DNA of 64,000 nucleotides, taken from NCBI GenBank assembly GCA_031002005.1, contig CM061919.1, positions 220,780,739-220,844,738 on the forward strand. Reading direction: 5' to 3'. Both the position numbers and the translations under genes were made by a program. This DNA comes from Vandiemenella viatica. Taxonomy: Eukaryota > Arthropoda > Insecta > Orthoptera > Morabidae. The first letter of the stretch is position 1, and each line of letters opens with the position of its first letter. Under the pieces are notes generated by a model, which was not told the origin of the DNA, ran no database searches, and was given only the letters and a program-made list of their open reading frames with translations. This document shows, piece after piece, positions 23,408 to 36,091 of this stretch.

Positions 23408-24436
23408 ATCAAATAATTATTTGTCACAGTAAACATAAGGTACAGAAGACACAACAGCATCCGGATATTTATTTCCGTCATTTGAGTGTCTCTGTGTGTA
23501 ATTTCGACATCCTATATACTGACAGTGGCGCTCATGCATGTAACTTGAAGGCCTTCCTATGGGCTGCAGGTGGATGGCGCATTTGAAGTTACCGTCACGT
23601 GACGGTGTATTACGATTCGAAAAACATTATACATGATGTACATAGACTCAAATTCACTTACAGATGTCACACGAGATTTTCCAAGGCAGTGACAGTTCGT
23701 GTTGGTTGGATGGTTTGATGGAAAGCTGCTTTTATTTGGATCGCCCGCTTGTGTCTACAACACTCTTTGATAAAATAATTATAATTCTGTTGTGTCAAGT
23801 CGAATTTCAGTGCAACTATAATTATAGTGCTCGCTGAAATGTTGTTTCAAGTTCAAACTGCGGTGTGAAGTGGCGCTATACAATAAACTTTACGAGGCTT
23901 ATTGAATTGTTTTTCCAACGAGTTATGCAATGGGTTATAGAAATCTTTTAAGCATATCAAAAAATCATTCCATGGTAATGTATAAAGATAGGTGACAGAA
24001 TTGTAACAAAAGAAAACAAGAAATGCAGCTCTTCTTAGTTTTTAACGTGTTTTAATGAACAATAATGAATGAGATAAGGAGAATGTTTTTAAGGAACACC
24101 TCAAGAAGAAAAGGATCCCTGCCTGTTGCTGAGAATGAGGGTTTTCCCATTTGCAGTAGTAACTAGAGTGAAATTTTCATACAGAATATTTATAATTATA
24201 GAAAAGCACATAACAGAAACATTGGTTGTGTTCTTTATACGCAATAATTGTAACGATAGAATATTAAGAGAAAACAGTTCAAAATGTTTTCTAAACTGAA
24301 TAGGGAAAAAAGATACGTGCCACAAGGAAAAAGGGGGGAGGGAGCTATCCGAGGTAAAGGCCACGTTAGGCTACGTGGAGGGGCAGGAGGGTTCAAGGGA
24401 GGCCAAAATGGAGTCACGTAGTTTATGGACGTCCCC
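23408..24436. mobile_element. MITE (GGGAGCGTCC family), copy C, interrupted
   Basis: Left core 23408-23507 (TTATTTGTCACAGTAAACAT, ACACAACAGCATCC) and right part 24240-24436, ending TAGTTTATGGACGTCCCC with TAA after it, match copy A. About 730 bp of unrelated sequence separates them, and the left terminus is missing where the LINE fragment ends. The inserted segment shows no element I can name. Confidence 0.75.
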
Positions 24437-24805
24437 TAACAGCCGTCTGCAAAACCATGGCGAAATGTGCTGCATCTGGCCTCAGAGTATTGATTTATTA
24501 CTCTTACTGGTGTACGACTGTGTTCTGGGTATGGTCACGGATGTAGAATAGTTCTACATTTATTGGGCCGTAAGAGGGTGTGCAAGGTGTGTGCCACACG
24601 CGGGCGGCACGTACGGGGGGCGGCAAATCGAGTGATCGATTGTCTCCGCCCCGATAATTTGCCACTCCATTGTCGCTGTTGGGACAGTAGCGTAGCAAAA
24701 AACAAATAAAAGGTCGCCACGAAATAAATTTGCAGCCCTTCAAACACGATTTTGTCGGGCCCTGAATCTGAGTAGAAGTAGCTGAAGTCAGCGCAGGATT
24801 TAGGG

Positions 24806-25102
24806 CAGGGGTGGCCAACCCATATTATCTTGCGGGCCACTTTGAAAATGCATCATAGCTCCGCGGGCCGCATATAAAATTATATATTAGCAAGAATATT
24901 ATTTTAAAATCAAAGCTAATTTTCGCAGTTAATTTTTGGATGTATGGATGTACAAATAATGTATTTTTTTTAATACACTGGTTTTCACATTATAAAATTA
25001 TAAAATAAATATATTTTGTAAAAGTGTGATGAATCTGGCAGGCCGGAAAAATGTTCAAGGTGTGCCACATGCCGCCCGCGAACCGCTGGTTGGCTACCCC
25101 TG
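24806..25102. mobile_element. 297-bp hAT MITE with 8-bp target duplication
   Basis: Termini CAGGGGTGGCCAACC and GGTTGGCTACCCCTG are inverted repeats of hAT type. Flanks ATTTAGGG (24798-24805) and ATCTAGGG (25103-25110) match at 7 of 8 positions. The subterminal repeat GCGGGCC also recurs inverted. No coding capacity. Confidence 0.93.
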
Positions 25103-25110
25103 ATCTAGGG

Positions 25111-25960
25111 GAACGGCATAATCGGTATTGCACAAGGACGTTCAAAAAGCTAGCGGCGGGTCTCACCAATATTACTAACATTTTTAATAATCTGATAAAT
25201 ACTATTAGGTAAAAATCACAGTTGAGAAATATACAAAAAATGAAGAAACACACGTAATAAAATAATTACAGTGAGCTGTATGATGTGATAGATTTTTTCA
25301 AGAAAATAGATTAGTATAAAGTTGAAACACAAGTAGATAGTATGCCTGAATGATATATCACCCTTTCATACATCCGCTTCCAAACCTTCAAATGTTTATG
25401 CCTTGCACTCATTTCAAAGGTGCTGTCACCCCGTTAATTGACTCTCTTGAAAACAATTTTGTGTAAATCCCGTAAAAACAATGGAACTTTGTTGCAGGAA
25501 GTAGGTGGAGCTCAGAGGGTTGTTTGTTGAAAAATAGGCTACAAACTTTCTCTTAGTTCGTGTGCATCAATGTCCGATACACTGAAAACTGTCTTTTAAC
25601 AGAATTACAAGAACCTGTCAAGCGTGGAGCACAATCCTGACGTTAGACATCTTCAGCCGAACGTGCAAAGATAACGAAGGAGACTGAATTAAAAAAATCG
25701 TAACTTACTTGTTTAATGTTACTTTTTTAATAAAGAATATGCTGTAAATTAAATCTGAACGATTTTGCTAATAATGGACAATGCTTTAGGTAGGATTCCA
25801 CACCATTGACAACATATAGAAATTTACTCAAACTACTAGAAGAACTTATTGACGTGTCTCTTACAAAATACCCCAATTTTGTGATTCGATGCAGCTTCCA
25901 TTGATAATGTGGCAGAAATCCCACCGAGGTCTCTCGACTAGTATGATGCAATCCTCCATC
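25111..25960. other. Stretch with no recognised gene
   Basis: AT-rich DNA. Short frames only, no element ends found. Confidence 0.5.
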
Positions 25961-25964
25961 TCTT

Positions 25965-26600
25965 CCAATCTTGCGCTAACATCTTCATCCATATCAACGT
26001 ACCCTTTACAACCCACATATTCAATTATCTATTTCGTATATTCTAATCTTTGTCTACATCTATAGTTCTTACTTTCGACTGTTCCCTCCACTAACAAATC
26101 CAACTATCCCACATGTCTTAAAATATGACCTACTATCCTGTCTCTTCTTTCTTTAAGACTCTTCCGTAAGCTTCCTTCTCGCCATTTATTTCGAAAACAT
26201 ATTGATATCGTACTTTATCTGTCCATTTAATTTTCATCATCCTTCAGTAGCACCACTTTTCAAATGCTTCAATTTTCCTGGTACTTCAAAAGTTTATGCT
26301 CGCTACTATAAAGTGCTATGCTCCACAAATACAGTTTAAGTTTTTTTTCTGAGTTCTAGATCAATATTTTATGCTAATATATTTCTCTTTTTCATGAAGG
26401 CTCTTTTAGCTAGTGTTATTCTGCTTTTAACATCATTCCTGCTTCGGACATCAGTTGTAATTTCTCTTCCTAAGTAACATAATTCAATTACTTCTCCAAT
26501 TACATTACATCCTGTTTTTATATTAAATCTACGTATTATTATTGTCATCATCTGCGACATTTGTATTTTTACCTATGTGGACAACGAAATTCGTCTTTTA
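25965..26600 (-). pseudogene. LINE RT thumb and C-terminal tail
   Basis: Minus-strand frame 26560-26369 reads FNIKTGCNVIGEVIELCYLG, REITTDVRSRNDVKSRI and LAKRAFMKKRNILA, the RT thumb block CYLG.IT.DGR...EI..RI..AK.AF..KK.LL. Downstream to about 25965 the inverse matches the LINE tail at 20009-20250 (segments for EAFE and for the RER region). Broken by stops. RTE-like by motif, clade uncertain. Confidence 0.8.
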
Positions 26601-27950
26601 GGTATCAGAATAATGAGAAAATAAATAAGAAAGGTCAACGAATCTTGGTCAAAAGATTTTTAGTTTTAAGTCATTGCTGATTTCCATCGGCTTACATTTT
26701 ATTCAGATATACCAGTCAAATAGTTGGTGAAGGTAGAGCATCGTTAAAGGCTTAGCGAAATAAAAATGAGCTACAACGTTGATTCTTTTTTTTTACTTTT
26801 TACTCGTTCAATGGTACGACACGCCATGGGATTCATAAGTATCCTAAAAGCTTTTTTAGTATGTGTATACAGATACATACATTGATCAATAAACCACATG
26901 TTTCTATTAAATTTGATCACCGACGTTGCAGAGGCTGCGAAATAACTTATGGGTTGAGATTTGTACGGGAGAATGTGACGATAGAATAAGGATTCAGTTT
27001 CTGAAAATCCTAAAAGTGAGGAATATTGCATTGGAAAATAATTAGTGTGAATTATTGTTCTGTGTTTTTAATAAATAATAAATTAATATTTAAATATGGA
27101 CGACAATCATACTTCATTAGTAAAAACATTCCTCATGTCTTTATGAAGATCTTTGACATTACTCACAAGTTACTAGCTATCAATGCCATGCCTATCTGTA
27201 ACGCTATATATGAAACATACCATGGATTTCCTTGCTAAATGTTTGGTGCTGTCCCTGAGCTGTACGCGTCGAAGCACAGATGTATCAATTGGAATGTCGG
27301 GATCTCGCTTACTAAGCCGGACGTCTCGGCACCGTATTCACACCAGGCAAGGTCTGTTATGCTCGGGCAAGTACATTTCCATATGCTGAAAATCCACAGA
27401 ATCTGTCATGTGTGAACGACTTTTCTCTTCCTGTTCCGGGGTAAAATACTTGTTTCGTTAAGTTTGAATCCCGTACTAATTGCAGGAGGTTTTAAATAGT
27501 TTTCAGCATAATACTATAGAACCTAGTATTTTAGTATTCTGGTTTATTCAACTAAATACAAGAAAAAAACTACATTGTTTAATAGTTTGTGGTATCTCCA
27601 GTGATAATGGGGGAAAAATAAAAAGCCTTCTGGTTTTTGTCCCTTTTGGTTCTTTTGATCCATTACTTGATATGTCAACATCGTGTTGCTTCAAAACGCA
27701 AACATCGTAAGAACTTTTCTTTATTGAATCCTAAATATATACAATTTACCCATCATGTGAGTTTCTTATTTTATGGGAGAGTGACATTTTTTTTTCGATC
27801 TAAATAAATTTTTACGATTTAAATTGAAAAAATCGGAAATCTAGGAAGAATTTATGGTAATGAATGAGAGAAGAGATACTCATTTGAATGCTCAAATATC
27901 CATTTATTATTCTTACGGCTATACGCCTCGTCGACATCATTTGAGGCAAG
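26601..27950. other. Stretch with no recognised gene
   Basis: AT-rich. A slightly GC-richer patch at 27240-27400 has no recognisable motif. Confidence 0.5.
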
Positions 27951-27954
27951 AAAC

Positions 27955-28135
27955 GATTGGGGAAAAGGAATGGGGAGGAATTCAGCCATGACCGTTTTGG
28001 AGGAACCATCCGGGCATTCGCCTCAAGTGATTTCAGAAATCCCATGGAAAACAGAAATAGCCAGTGGGCGATTCAAACCTCAATCCTCTCGAAGCCAGGC
28101 CAGAGTGTTACCACTCACCAACCACGCTATGTCAT
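27955..28135 (-). mobile_element. tRNA-derived SINE (family A), minus strand
   Basis: The body GGGGAGGAATTCAGCCATGA, AGGAACCATCCGGGCATTCG, and a B-box inverse GATTCAAACC (28070-28080) precede AGGCCAGAGTGTTACCACTC, the inverted tRNA-like head. Confidence 0.85.
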
Positions 28136-30668
28136 AAATTCAAATCTTCACTTTTTTTCTATAAGAAATTAATTTTTGTCATATAATTACTGTTTTGAAT
28201 TGCAGAATTTAGTAGAAAGAAGATCATTAGTACACGAATTATTGTATTCGCAACAGTTTCACCATTACTTTTCTTTTAAGCAAAGTAGAAAACCAAACAA
28301 CCATTCTGAACATTTTTCTTTTAGTAAGACACTAATGCAAAATGACAGGATCTAAACAATAGTTGTTTAAACTGAAAGTGAAAACTGAACTGATTCCAGG
28401 ATCGTTGCAGTAAACATAGCAGGAAATTCCCTGAAAATAGATTCACTGCAAACTGTCAGTTATAGTTTTATTACAGTTAGATAAAAGCAAATACGTTAAC
28501 TACACTGAATGTGTATAAAACTGTTTTAATAAGTTAACGTCAGTGTTCCTTGTACTTTTACAAATTATTTTATAAATTATATTCACTGATTAGAAGTAAA
28601 CGAAAAAATTCCTAACAAATTGCTCAGCTAATTTAATATCAATTAGTAGCGATACAATGCATTTTCAGCAAGTTTTTTTTCCGTCGCAGAGATATATTAA
28701 TATATAACATAAGTAATCCAGGTAGGAATGAAGAAGATGTTGGTACAGCGACAACGGCACTTAAATTAAATGTAGATAACTGTTTCTTTTAAGGCATCGT
28801 AGACATCTACTTTTTTAATTTAAATGGCTTTCGATTCACGATTAAGAAGGAATTCTACTGAAAAATTATTTTATTATTTTAATTTAACTTGCTTTTAATT
28901 CAGTAACGAACTTTATCCTTATTATTGTTTACTTTGGTTTTCAGTTCCTGTATAATGTTTTACTATTTTATTTTATCTTAGTATTATACCACTACTGAAA
29001 ATTTCTATTTTTCTTTTTGACATTATAATGCCAAAAATACTGCAATAGGTGGTTTACAGAGAATTTTTATTACGCAAATATAAAAACTGCAATGACTAGA
29101 TTTTTTTCTCTCTCGTGCCTATAACTATAAGATGGAAATGCCTGTAAATAGAATTAGTGAAAAAAAATTTCTTGTGATCTTGAAATGTAGTTATATCTTC
29201 TAATCTTTTCTTTCAAAACATAAGGATTGCCCATTTCAGTCATTTACTTCTCTATTTATCGTTCCTGCTACGTCCATAGAGATAGTGGCACTAATTTTAT
29301 CTTACGCCATATGGTATATACTACACTTGAAATTATCAAGGCTCCAAATGATTTTTTAATAGTACTAGGGATATATATTTTTGTTGGTTTTGATGAATAT
29401 TAACAAAAAATTATGTTCTTATGACGATGATATCAATATATTTGCTCCGCCACGTTGTTAAGATCATTGAATGATATCTTTACTCAATCAAATCTAACAA
29501 CTACATATATTACTTCAAACACCTCATGTTTAAAATAAGAGTTCACTAGCATCTCAGTTCTGAATAAACGCTCATTTAGTTAATTAAAATACATGGAGCC
29601 GAACAAATTAATACTTTGTTCTCCAAATGTTATATCTACAAACACGCGAACAACCTTCGTAATAACAAAAACAGTAACCTTGCGGAGGACAAGTGATGAT
29701 TATAACAGCTGACTGGAGTTTGGAGATTACTGGCAGTAACGTCATTTATAACGCCGTATATCACTTCTGACACGTAACATGGACGGTACAACAAAAGGGC
29801 CTCATTCTGCTCGTAGCGTTGTGTATGCTATAACACTGCCTATAGAAGCGAAGCTATATATCAGATCAGTATAACCAGAAGTCTGTTTTGAGAGGTTAAT
29901 GTTCCGAGTTCTATGATTGCTTTGCAGACCGAGAGGAAATAAAAAATAATAATGACGGCGGAGAAGAGGGCAGGGAGGAAGACTAATGATGGGAGATGAG
30001 AGAGCACCTGTTGTGATGAGTGCTGCCGTGTCCCAATCAACGAGGAATCTCGCCCCTGCTGGGTCGGGCTCATCCACGTCTTACGCAATGCCGTCTCGTC
30101 GCGTGAAGATCCTCCATTCAACAGACGGCCTCCGGCTCCGCATGCCGAAGGTTTCGATTAGAGAGACTGCTCCGGCCAAAAAGACGAGACGACAAAATGG
30201 GGACGGTCCTTTTATGAATAATGTGCCGCTCTGGCGATTGAATTTTAAGTACTGTGGGCGAGGCGATCTAGAGTCGTGAGAGACTTCAACGATGGGTTGA
30301 GCAAGTAGCCCCGAGCTCCGAACGCGCACCTGGAAGCACGTACTGCCCAATTGGGCACGTTGCCCCATATCAGCTGACCAATACAACCAGAGCAGTAATT
30401 AAATGTTCGCGGTCTGATCGCTGCCAGATTAATTTCTGCTGACAGCTCATAGGAGAGTGGGAACGTGGGTGGGGTCGCAACTGGCTTCCATTGAGTAATC
30501 AGAATCAGCTGGCTGCTTGAGTAAGTAGCTTCACAATAGACGGCTCAGAGCAAGAATATTAGAGCTGTAGCTGAAGTACGAATCGAAATTTGCACAGCTA
30601 AAAATGAAAGTCGTGGTCAATAAAATCGTCAAAACTGAATGACGGGTTTGCAGATATGCTCCAACAAG
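28136..30668. other. No recognised gene, with a GC-rich open region 29980-30400
   Basis: 28136-29970 is AT-rich and featureless. About 29980-30400 is GC-rich with three overlapping frames of 86-101 codons: 29986-30279 plus, rich in S, R and P, and 30081-30386 and 29861-30121 minus. None resembles a known family. This is the best place in the window for an unrecognised exon or retroelement ORF1, but that is inference from composition only. Confidence 0.4.
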
Positions 30669-30670
30669 TA

Positions 30671-31526
30671 CAGGGCGTTCGCCGGGAAACGCAACCCACT
30701 GTTAGCGCTACAAGGAAGAAACTGCTCGCGGCGAGCGAGCGGTCAGCTCCCGGCATTGTTCGACCGTCGGCCGCGGACTATTTCATAATAATTACGCTTC
30801 ATAAACTTGTATGTGCTAAGCATTTAAATGTGACGTAATTCATTAGCTTACCTTATAAAAGATGCTGGAAGTGTTGACACTCTTGTGTAATGCACATTTC
30901 ACATATTCTGAACATATTTCGAGACACACGCTGCCCTAACTGACTTAATGATTTTTTGGGTGACTGTTCTAGTCGAAAAGCGATATCGTCAATTTTCTCC
31001 TCTGTGAGAATACGGTTGACCGACAGTCTCTTTTTGTTAAAAAATGAACCCGTTTCTCTTATTTTTTTAACCAGACGCAGAATTTTTGATTTAGCTGGCA
31101 GTAAAGCGCCAGGAAATTCGCGACGAAATTTACTGCGACACTTTTTAAACGACTTCTTCTTCACATATGTATCGTAGAGAAATATTCTTTGTTGCAAACT
31201 GTAACGTACCATAATTTTACTCACACTCAAACACGGTACAGATTAGTAAGAGTATGAAGCCCCAAACCAGCCAAACCGCAAAGAAACGTTTATTCACAAC
31301 ACTGATTAATAAGAGATTGAAGTCACAAACTAGCTACAATGCAAAGAAACCGTTCTTAACAATGTAAGGGTCCCATTTACTGCGTCACTGTACTTTTGGG
31401 GCAGCGGAGGTGTTAAACAGTGCGGTGATTCACGGTGCCGTGTGGCGGAAACTGCTGGCGCGACTGACCGAGCAAGTTGCCGACGGCAACAGACTGGGAG
31501 GGTTGCGTTTTCCGGCGAACGCCCTG
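30671..31526 (-). mobile_element. 856-bp mariner-type element with transposase HTH remnant
   Basis: Inverted termini CAGGGCGTTCGCCGGGAAAC and the inverse of CAGGGCGTTCGCCGGAAAAC, about 27 bp, are flanked by TA (30669-30670 and 31527-31528). The minus strand (31230-30853) encodes an N-terminal helix-turn-helix region: MVRYSLQQRIFLYDTYVK, FRREFPGALLPAKSKILRLV, KKIRETGSFFNKKR and RLEQSPKKSLSQLGQRVSRN. This fits the HTH/DUF4817-like start of mariner-type transposases. The DDE catalytic domain is missing, so this is a non-autonomous deletion derivative. The coding strand is minus. Confidence 0.9.
31241..31366. repeat. Tandem duplication, 63-bp unit x2
   Basis: GATTAGTAAGAGTATGAAGC... (31241-31303) is repeated as GATTAATAAGAGATTGAAGT... 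(31304-31366), sharing an ordered core CAAAC-AGC-A-GCAAAGAAAC. It lies inside the mariner-type element, upstream of its transposase start. Confidence 0.85.
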
Positions 31527-31528
31527 TA

Positions 31529-34361
31529 TAATGAATTTGCAATAGTTTCTTATTTATTGTGATTTTCTCAGATCCATACAAGCAGTCACGAATTATTATC
31601 CCGCAGGTTATCACGTGTGGTTCATTAATGTCTGTCTCCATCCCTTTTCTTGTCTTCCCGGCCATTTGTTAATGAGAGGATATGAAGTAGCAACCAACTT
31701 ACTTTAGATGGTACAATAGAAGTAAAAAAAAAAAACTTCTTGTATGTTGTTATATTCCCTGTTAAAGAAAGATCTTGGTTTAGACGATCATCTAGTATTA
31801 AATAAATTTAATAATAAAATTTTATCCCAACAGATGTCAAAGGGTTTGAAATTTTTTAGTATAGTCCACTAGCCTTTATTCAGATACTGGCCCCAATCTA
31901 TACCATAATATAGGTTTATAATTTGTTCCGACATCACGTAAATCAGATTAAGGGTGTTTTCATAGTACTAAAGCTTACTGACGTCACCGGGCACAGAAGA
32001 CCAAATTAAAATCTGTTCTGAATATTAAACGTTTTTATCTGTAATCTGCAATGATTTGAAAACTATTAATCTTGACGGATTTTCACATTTTAAAACGATA
32101 AATTCTGACTTAAAATCTGATGTTTGTCTGAATTTGCTACGTCACCTGGTGCCAGGACAGGAAATCAAAATTTTTTCTGATAATCAGTTTCTTTTACTTG
32201 TAATCTGGTATAACTTAAAACTATTGAACAGATTTCTATGGGATTTTTACTCTCTGAAAGCTAGCTTCCGGCCTTAAGTATAAGTTGTCCATCATCACGT
32301 TTCCTTAACTGGGGATGGAGCAGAAAATTAATATCTAATGAAAATTATAGCAAAGAAATTTGATGCTAACCTAATATCAATTTTTTAAATAAATATTGTG
32401 TGTTCATCCAATCACATCCTCTGAGATAGATTGATATTGCATTTATCCTACAGAAGATTGAACACAAAGGGAATTGTTTCGCTGTTAATTCATCACATAA
32501 TTCATACCAAATTTTAGTAAATTAATTATTATAATTTACAGTTTTCTGAAAAAACGACAGAATGTTTCTCTGGTATACTTGAACGAAATCTTGGGAAAAA
32601 GCTAATTGCTTATAATTTGTTCAAGTCACTTCCTCTGATGTATGGTTGCCCATTTCCAACCAGCCAGACACTAATCGAGTCATTGTTTGTGAACTTAAAT
32701 TTGTCTGGTTCCTTAATAGTCAGTAAAATTTCAGTCTAACAATTTCCTACTGAATAAGATTTTTTTTTATATTAGTTGTTTATTTTCTTTTATCGCGCTA
32801 ATCACCTCTCCGTTGGCTCATGTGTGCGGCACCATGAGGGTTTCCGGTGTTAATGGTGATTACAGAGATTTTATCATCAGGACTTAACCGGCAGCACAGG
32901 AGAAGTGATGGTGTACAATTCCTAATCACTGGATTGTACACTGACGTTCAAAACCTCTCGGTAGTGAGGGCATACGACGCTGTTGATAGTGTTTCATAAG
33001 TTGGTTGAGGACGTTAAGCTTCACGACCGTTGATGTCTTTTGGAAGAGTAGGCCTGAATAGCCGAGTACCGGATTTAATCCTCTCCCTTCCTTTACCTTT
33101 CATTGATTCAGAACGTAAACCACTACACTGGACATACACAAATCACAGTCATCCACACGTCCATACACATCCCTCTCTGAATTTCCCAATAAAGCTGCAT
33201 TGGGAGTGTTACTTCCTCCTGGAGTCAATGGAGATAAATGATCATGGTGCTAATATCTATGCCATCAGCCTTTATAAAGTGCTAAAAACAATAGCAACAC
33301 CAAAATCGAAACCCTGAACCTTTAAAGTGCTCTCTCTGCACTAAATTCGGTATGAAAACAGAAAAGGAGAGACAGATATTGGTAAAGGAGATCAACTCTG
33401 CCCAACGCTTATTGTTCTTGCGAGCAGACAATTTGTATCACTTGGTGAAGAACGCAGAAGGTTGCATAAAACTGCTGATTTTTTTAAATAGATAATACTA
33501 GCATAATGCTGTAGAATTTTTATAACAGCGAAGGTGAAATTCTAACTGGCGAGTCGTTTGAAGAGCTTCCGGGTTATTTGGGAGTACCATTACTGCCTAG
33601 TCTCAGAGTCGTGTCCTGGACCCATCTGAAGGCTAATTGAGCTGTCCAAACACAGGCGGCACATGCGTTACGCAAACGGCACTACTCGGACGTGGCGCAC
33701 GATTAAGTATCATTACCTACGATCGACGAATAATCAATCATCTTGGCCGAAACGTGTTATTATACCCTCTGAGATATGGTACCCTCTCTTCGAGTTACGG
33801 GGATCAGAGATAAATGCGAACTCACTAGGAAGAGCGTTCGTTGATTGCTATGTATGTTTACAGTCTCGTAGCACCCTTTGGCGCTGGGTGCAGCACCTGT
33901 GACATCATCACGCATTTGCATCTGCAAGCGGTTCATTTTACGGGCAATAAAGCGCCGGGGATGGCCAGGTGTACCGAGACCTCAACGCTGGCATGGATCG
34001 CTGGCCGCCAGTGCTGTCCTCTGCAATGTGTCAGCTACTCAGTAAATGAACACACAGGCAACACCACACGTTGGAATTGTTTAAAAACGAGAAGGAAGCA
34101 GTAAGTCACAACAGTAATTTTCAGAGGGAAAATCAAACGGTTATTAATTTTTATCCGGTTTTGCTGATCGTCAACAAGGAAGTCTTGAGAGACAGTATAG
34201 AACATTGACAAAAATATTATATTAGGAAATCATATAAACCGATCGAGATTTGGCGAATCGAGACATCCTATCTAGCACCATTCCTTGCAGCAGGCGCTTA
34301 ACCATCCGGCTCGCCAAAAAGGTAGAACAATGAAAATGTGTGTTGCAGGAGGCAATAATAA
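31529..34361. other. No recognised gene, with one diverged tandem repeat
   Basis: Contains a diverged tandem pair of about 110 bp (31978-32084 and 32139-32248). The rest has no recognisable element. 32800-33320 is less AT-rich and has a SINE-like feel (AAGTTGGTTGAGGACGTTAA), but no A- or B-box could be placed. 33880-34080 is another GC-richer patch without motif. Confidence 0.45.
31978..32248. repeat. Diverged tandem repeat, about 161-bp period
   Basis: The two units share the order ACGTCACC-GG, ATCAAAATTT/ATTAAAATCT, TGTAATCTG, AAAACTATT and GGGATTTT/GGATTTT. Confidence 0.6.
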
Positions 34362-34363
34362 TA

Positions 34364-34837
34364 CACCGAAGTGCCAAAAAGTTGCAAATATCCAGATGGA
34401 GATAGCACTGCGGAAGAAAACTATAAATGTGCCGTGCATTGACGGGGTTTTTCATTTGTACTCTCGCGAGTCGTGTGAAATTTTTTTTCTGACGTGATTA
34501 TGGCACACGAAATGATTTACCATACTTGCAGTTGGCGTTAGACGCGTGAGGCATTCCATTTCAAAAATTGTTCGTCAGTTCAACATTCATCGATCCACAG
34601 CGTCAAGAGTGTGCTGTGAATATGTAGTTTCCGACATTACCTCCAGGCATGGACAATCACGTTTACTTAATTACCGAGATCAGCGACGTCTGCGTCGAGA
34701 TCTCAGTGTTGTCAGACAGGCCATACTTAGTCAAGGACAGAAAATCTAAATTTGGGACTGACGTGTCTATCCAGAAAGTGCAGCGATATTTCGCGTTGGT
34801 GGGATTGGCAATAATAGACCGACGTACCAGGAAATTA
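34364..34837 (+). pseudogene. Tc1-like element (family a), N-terminal part
   Basis: Starts with CACCGAAGTGCC after TA (34362-34363), the same terminal repeat as the element ending at 2827. A plus-strand frame from 34546 gives MRHSISKIVRQFNIHRSTAS, VSDITSRHGQ and YRDQRRLRRDLSVV, the paired HTH of Tc1 transposases. After a frameshift, VSIQKVQRYFALVG follows. It stops where the next Tc1-like element begins at 34838. No continuation was found beyond 36091, so it is truncated. Confidence 0.82.
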
Positions 34838-36089
34838 CACTGGTGACATAAAAATTGAATCACCGAGAAGAGATGGTAGGATAGGATATCAATGTGATTT
34901 ATATATATATGTGTGGGCATGTAAATGATTAAGAGTTGCAATGATCTATGACAGGTAGACGGCCACCAGAGTGCATTAGTGTTTTTCGTGTATGGCCTTA
35001 TAGGGTATATAATGGTCTTGAACAGCGTCAGATGTACTCGTAGAATAAGCACTCGAAGGACGCAGACGGCGCTTACTCGTGTGAGACAGCACTATCAGCA
35101 ACTGACAAGAGTTTTGAAAGGGACCTCACTGTAAGTCTTCATTTGGCCGGCTGGTCTAATTGTGTAATATACAGATTTGTATAGCGTTCGGGTGACAGTG
35201 GTCCGATATTGGGATGCGTGGGAACGTCAACAGTGGCATGCTCGTCAAAGTTCTCGTCGACTACGTGTGACCACCACAAGTGAGGATCGTCGTAGTCTGC
35301 GTCAAGCACATTGTAACCCCTTCAGATCTGCTCCTGCTATCCGATAACAAGTAATGGACTCCCTGAAATATTCTGTGACGTTCCGCACCATTGGTCGGAG
35401 ACTAGCAACAGCCGGACTAGGGAATTACCATCCCATACGGGCTGCCACCAACACCATAACAGAAACTTTCGCATTTTGTTCTGGTGCCGTGACCGAGAAG
35501 TATGGAATGGGAGGCGTCCCATACTTTAAATGTTTTCGAAAGATGCCTTGGTGTGTATATGACTTCAGGTCACGGCTGGTAAGACTGCGGGAACGGTACG
35601 TCACGGACATCCTGCGTCGTCATGTGTTACCTCCCATTCACAATATCGTGATACCATTTTTCAAAAGGTCAATGCTCGTCCACACACGGTACGTGTCTCT
35701 CTGAACTGTTTGCGTGATGATGAGGTACTCCCATGACCAGCAAGATCTCCAGATCTGTCCCCGACTGAACATGTGTGGAACCAGCTCAGACGTCCACTCC
35801 GTCCCAGTGCCAGTATCCACGATGTCAAGGACCAGTAACAACAGTTGTGGGCCAACTTGCCTCAGGAGGGAAGACAACGGCTTTATAACACCCTTCACAA
35901 ACGAATCAGAGCATGCATCTAGGCCACAGGCGGTGAAACGTCATACTGATAAGTGAGCTCATACTGTTCAGTTCTTTTTAAATCTGACTCGATTATATAA
36001 TCTCTGAAATAAAATCACGCACCCTGTCAACTCGTGAAGTTTCGACTCCTTCTCCTATTCCGGGTACTTCGCTTTTTTGTCAGGCAGTG
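34838..36089 (+). pseudogene. Tc1-like element (family b), full-length but degraded
   Basis: 1,252 bp between TA (34836-34837) and TA (36090-36091). The inverted ends are CACTGGTGACATAAAAATTG on the left and the inverse of CACTGCCTGACAAAAAAGCG on the right. Readable transposase pieces on the plus strand include VYDFRSRLVRLRERYVTDIL with RRHVLPPIHNI (35550-35650), then SMLVHTRYVSL. Further broken DNA continues to the 3' end, which matches 10888-11195. Stops and frameshifts are frequent, so it is inactive. Confidence 0.87.
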
Positions 36090-36091
36090 TA

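Noticed and set aside
32800..33320. Additional SINE
   Set aside because: The sequence feels repeat-like, but no A-box or B-box and no second copy could be found in the window.
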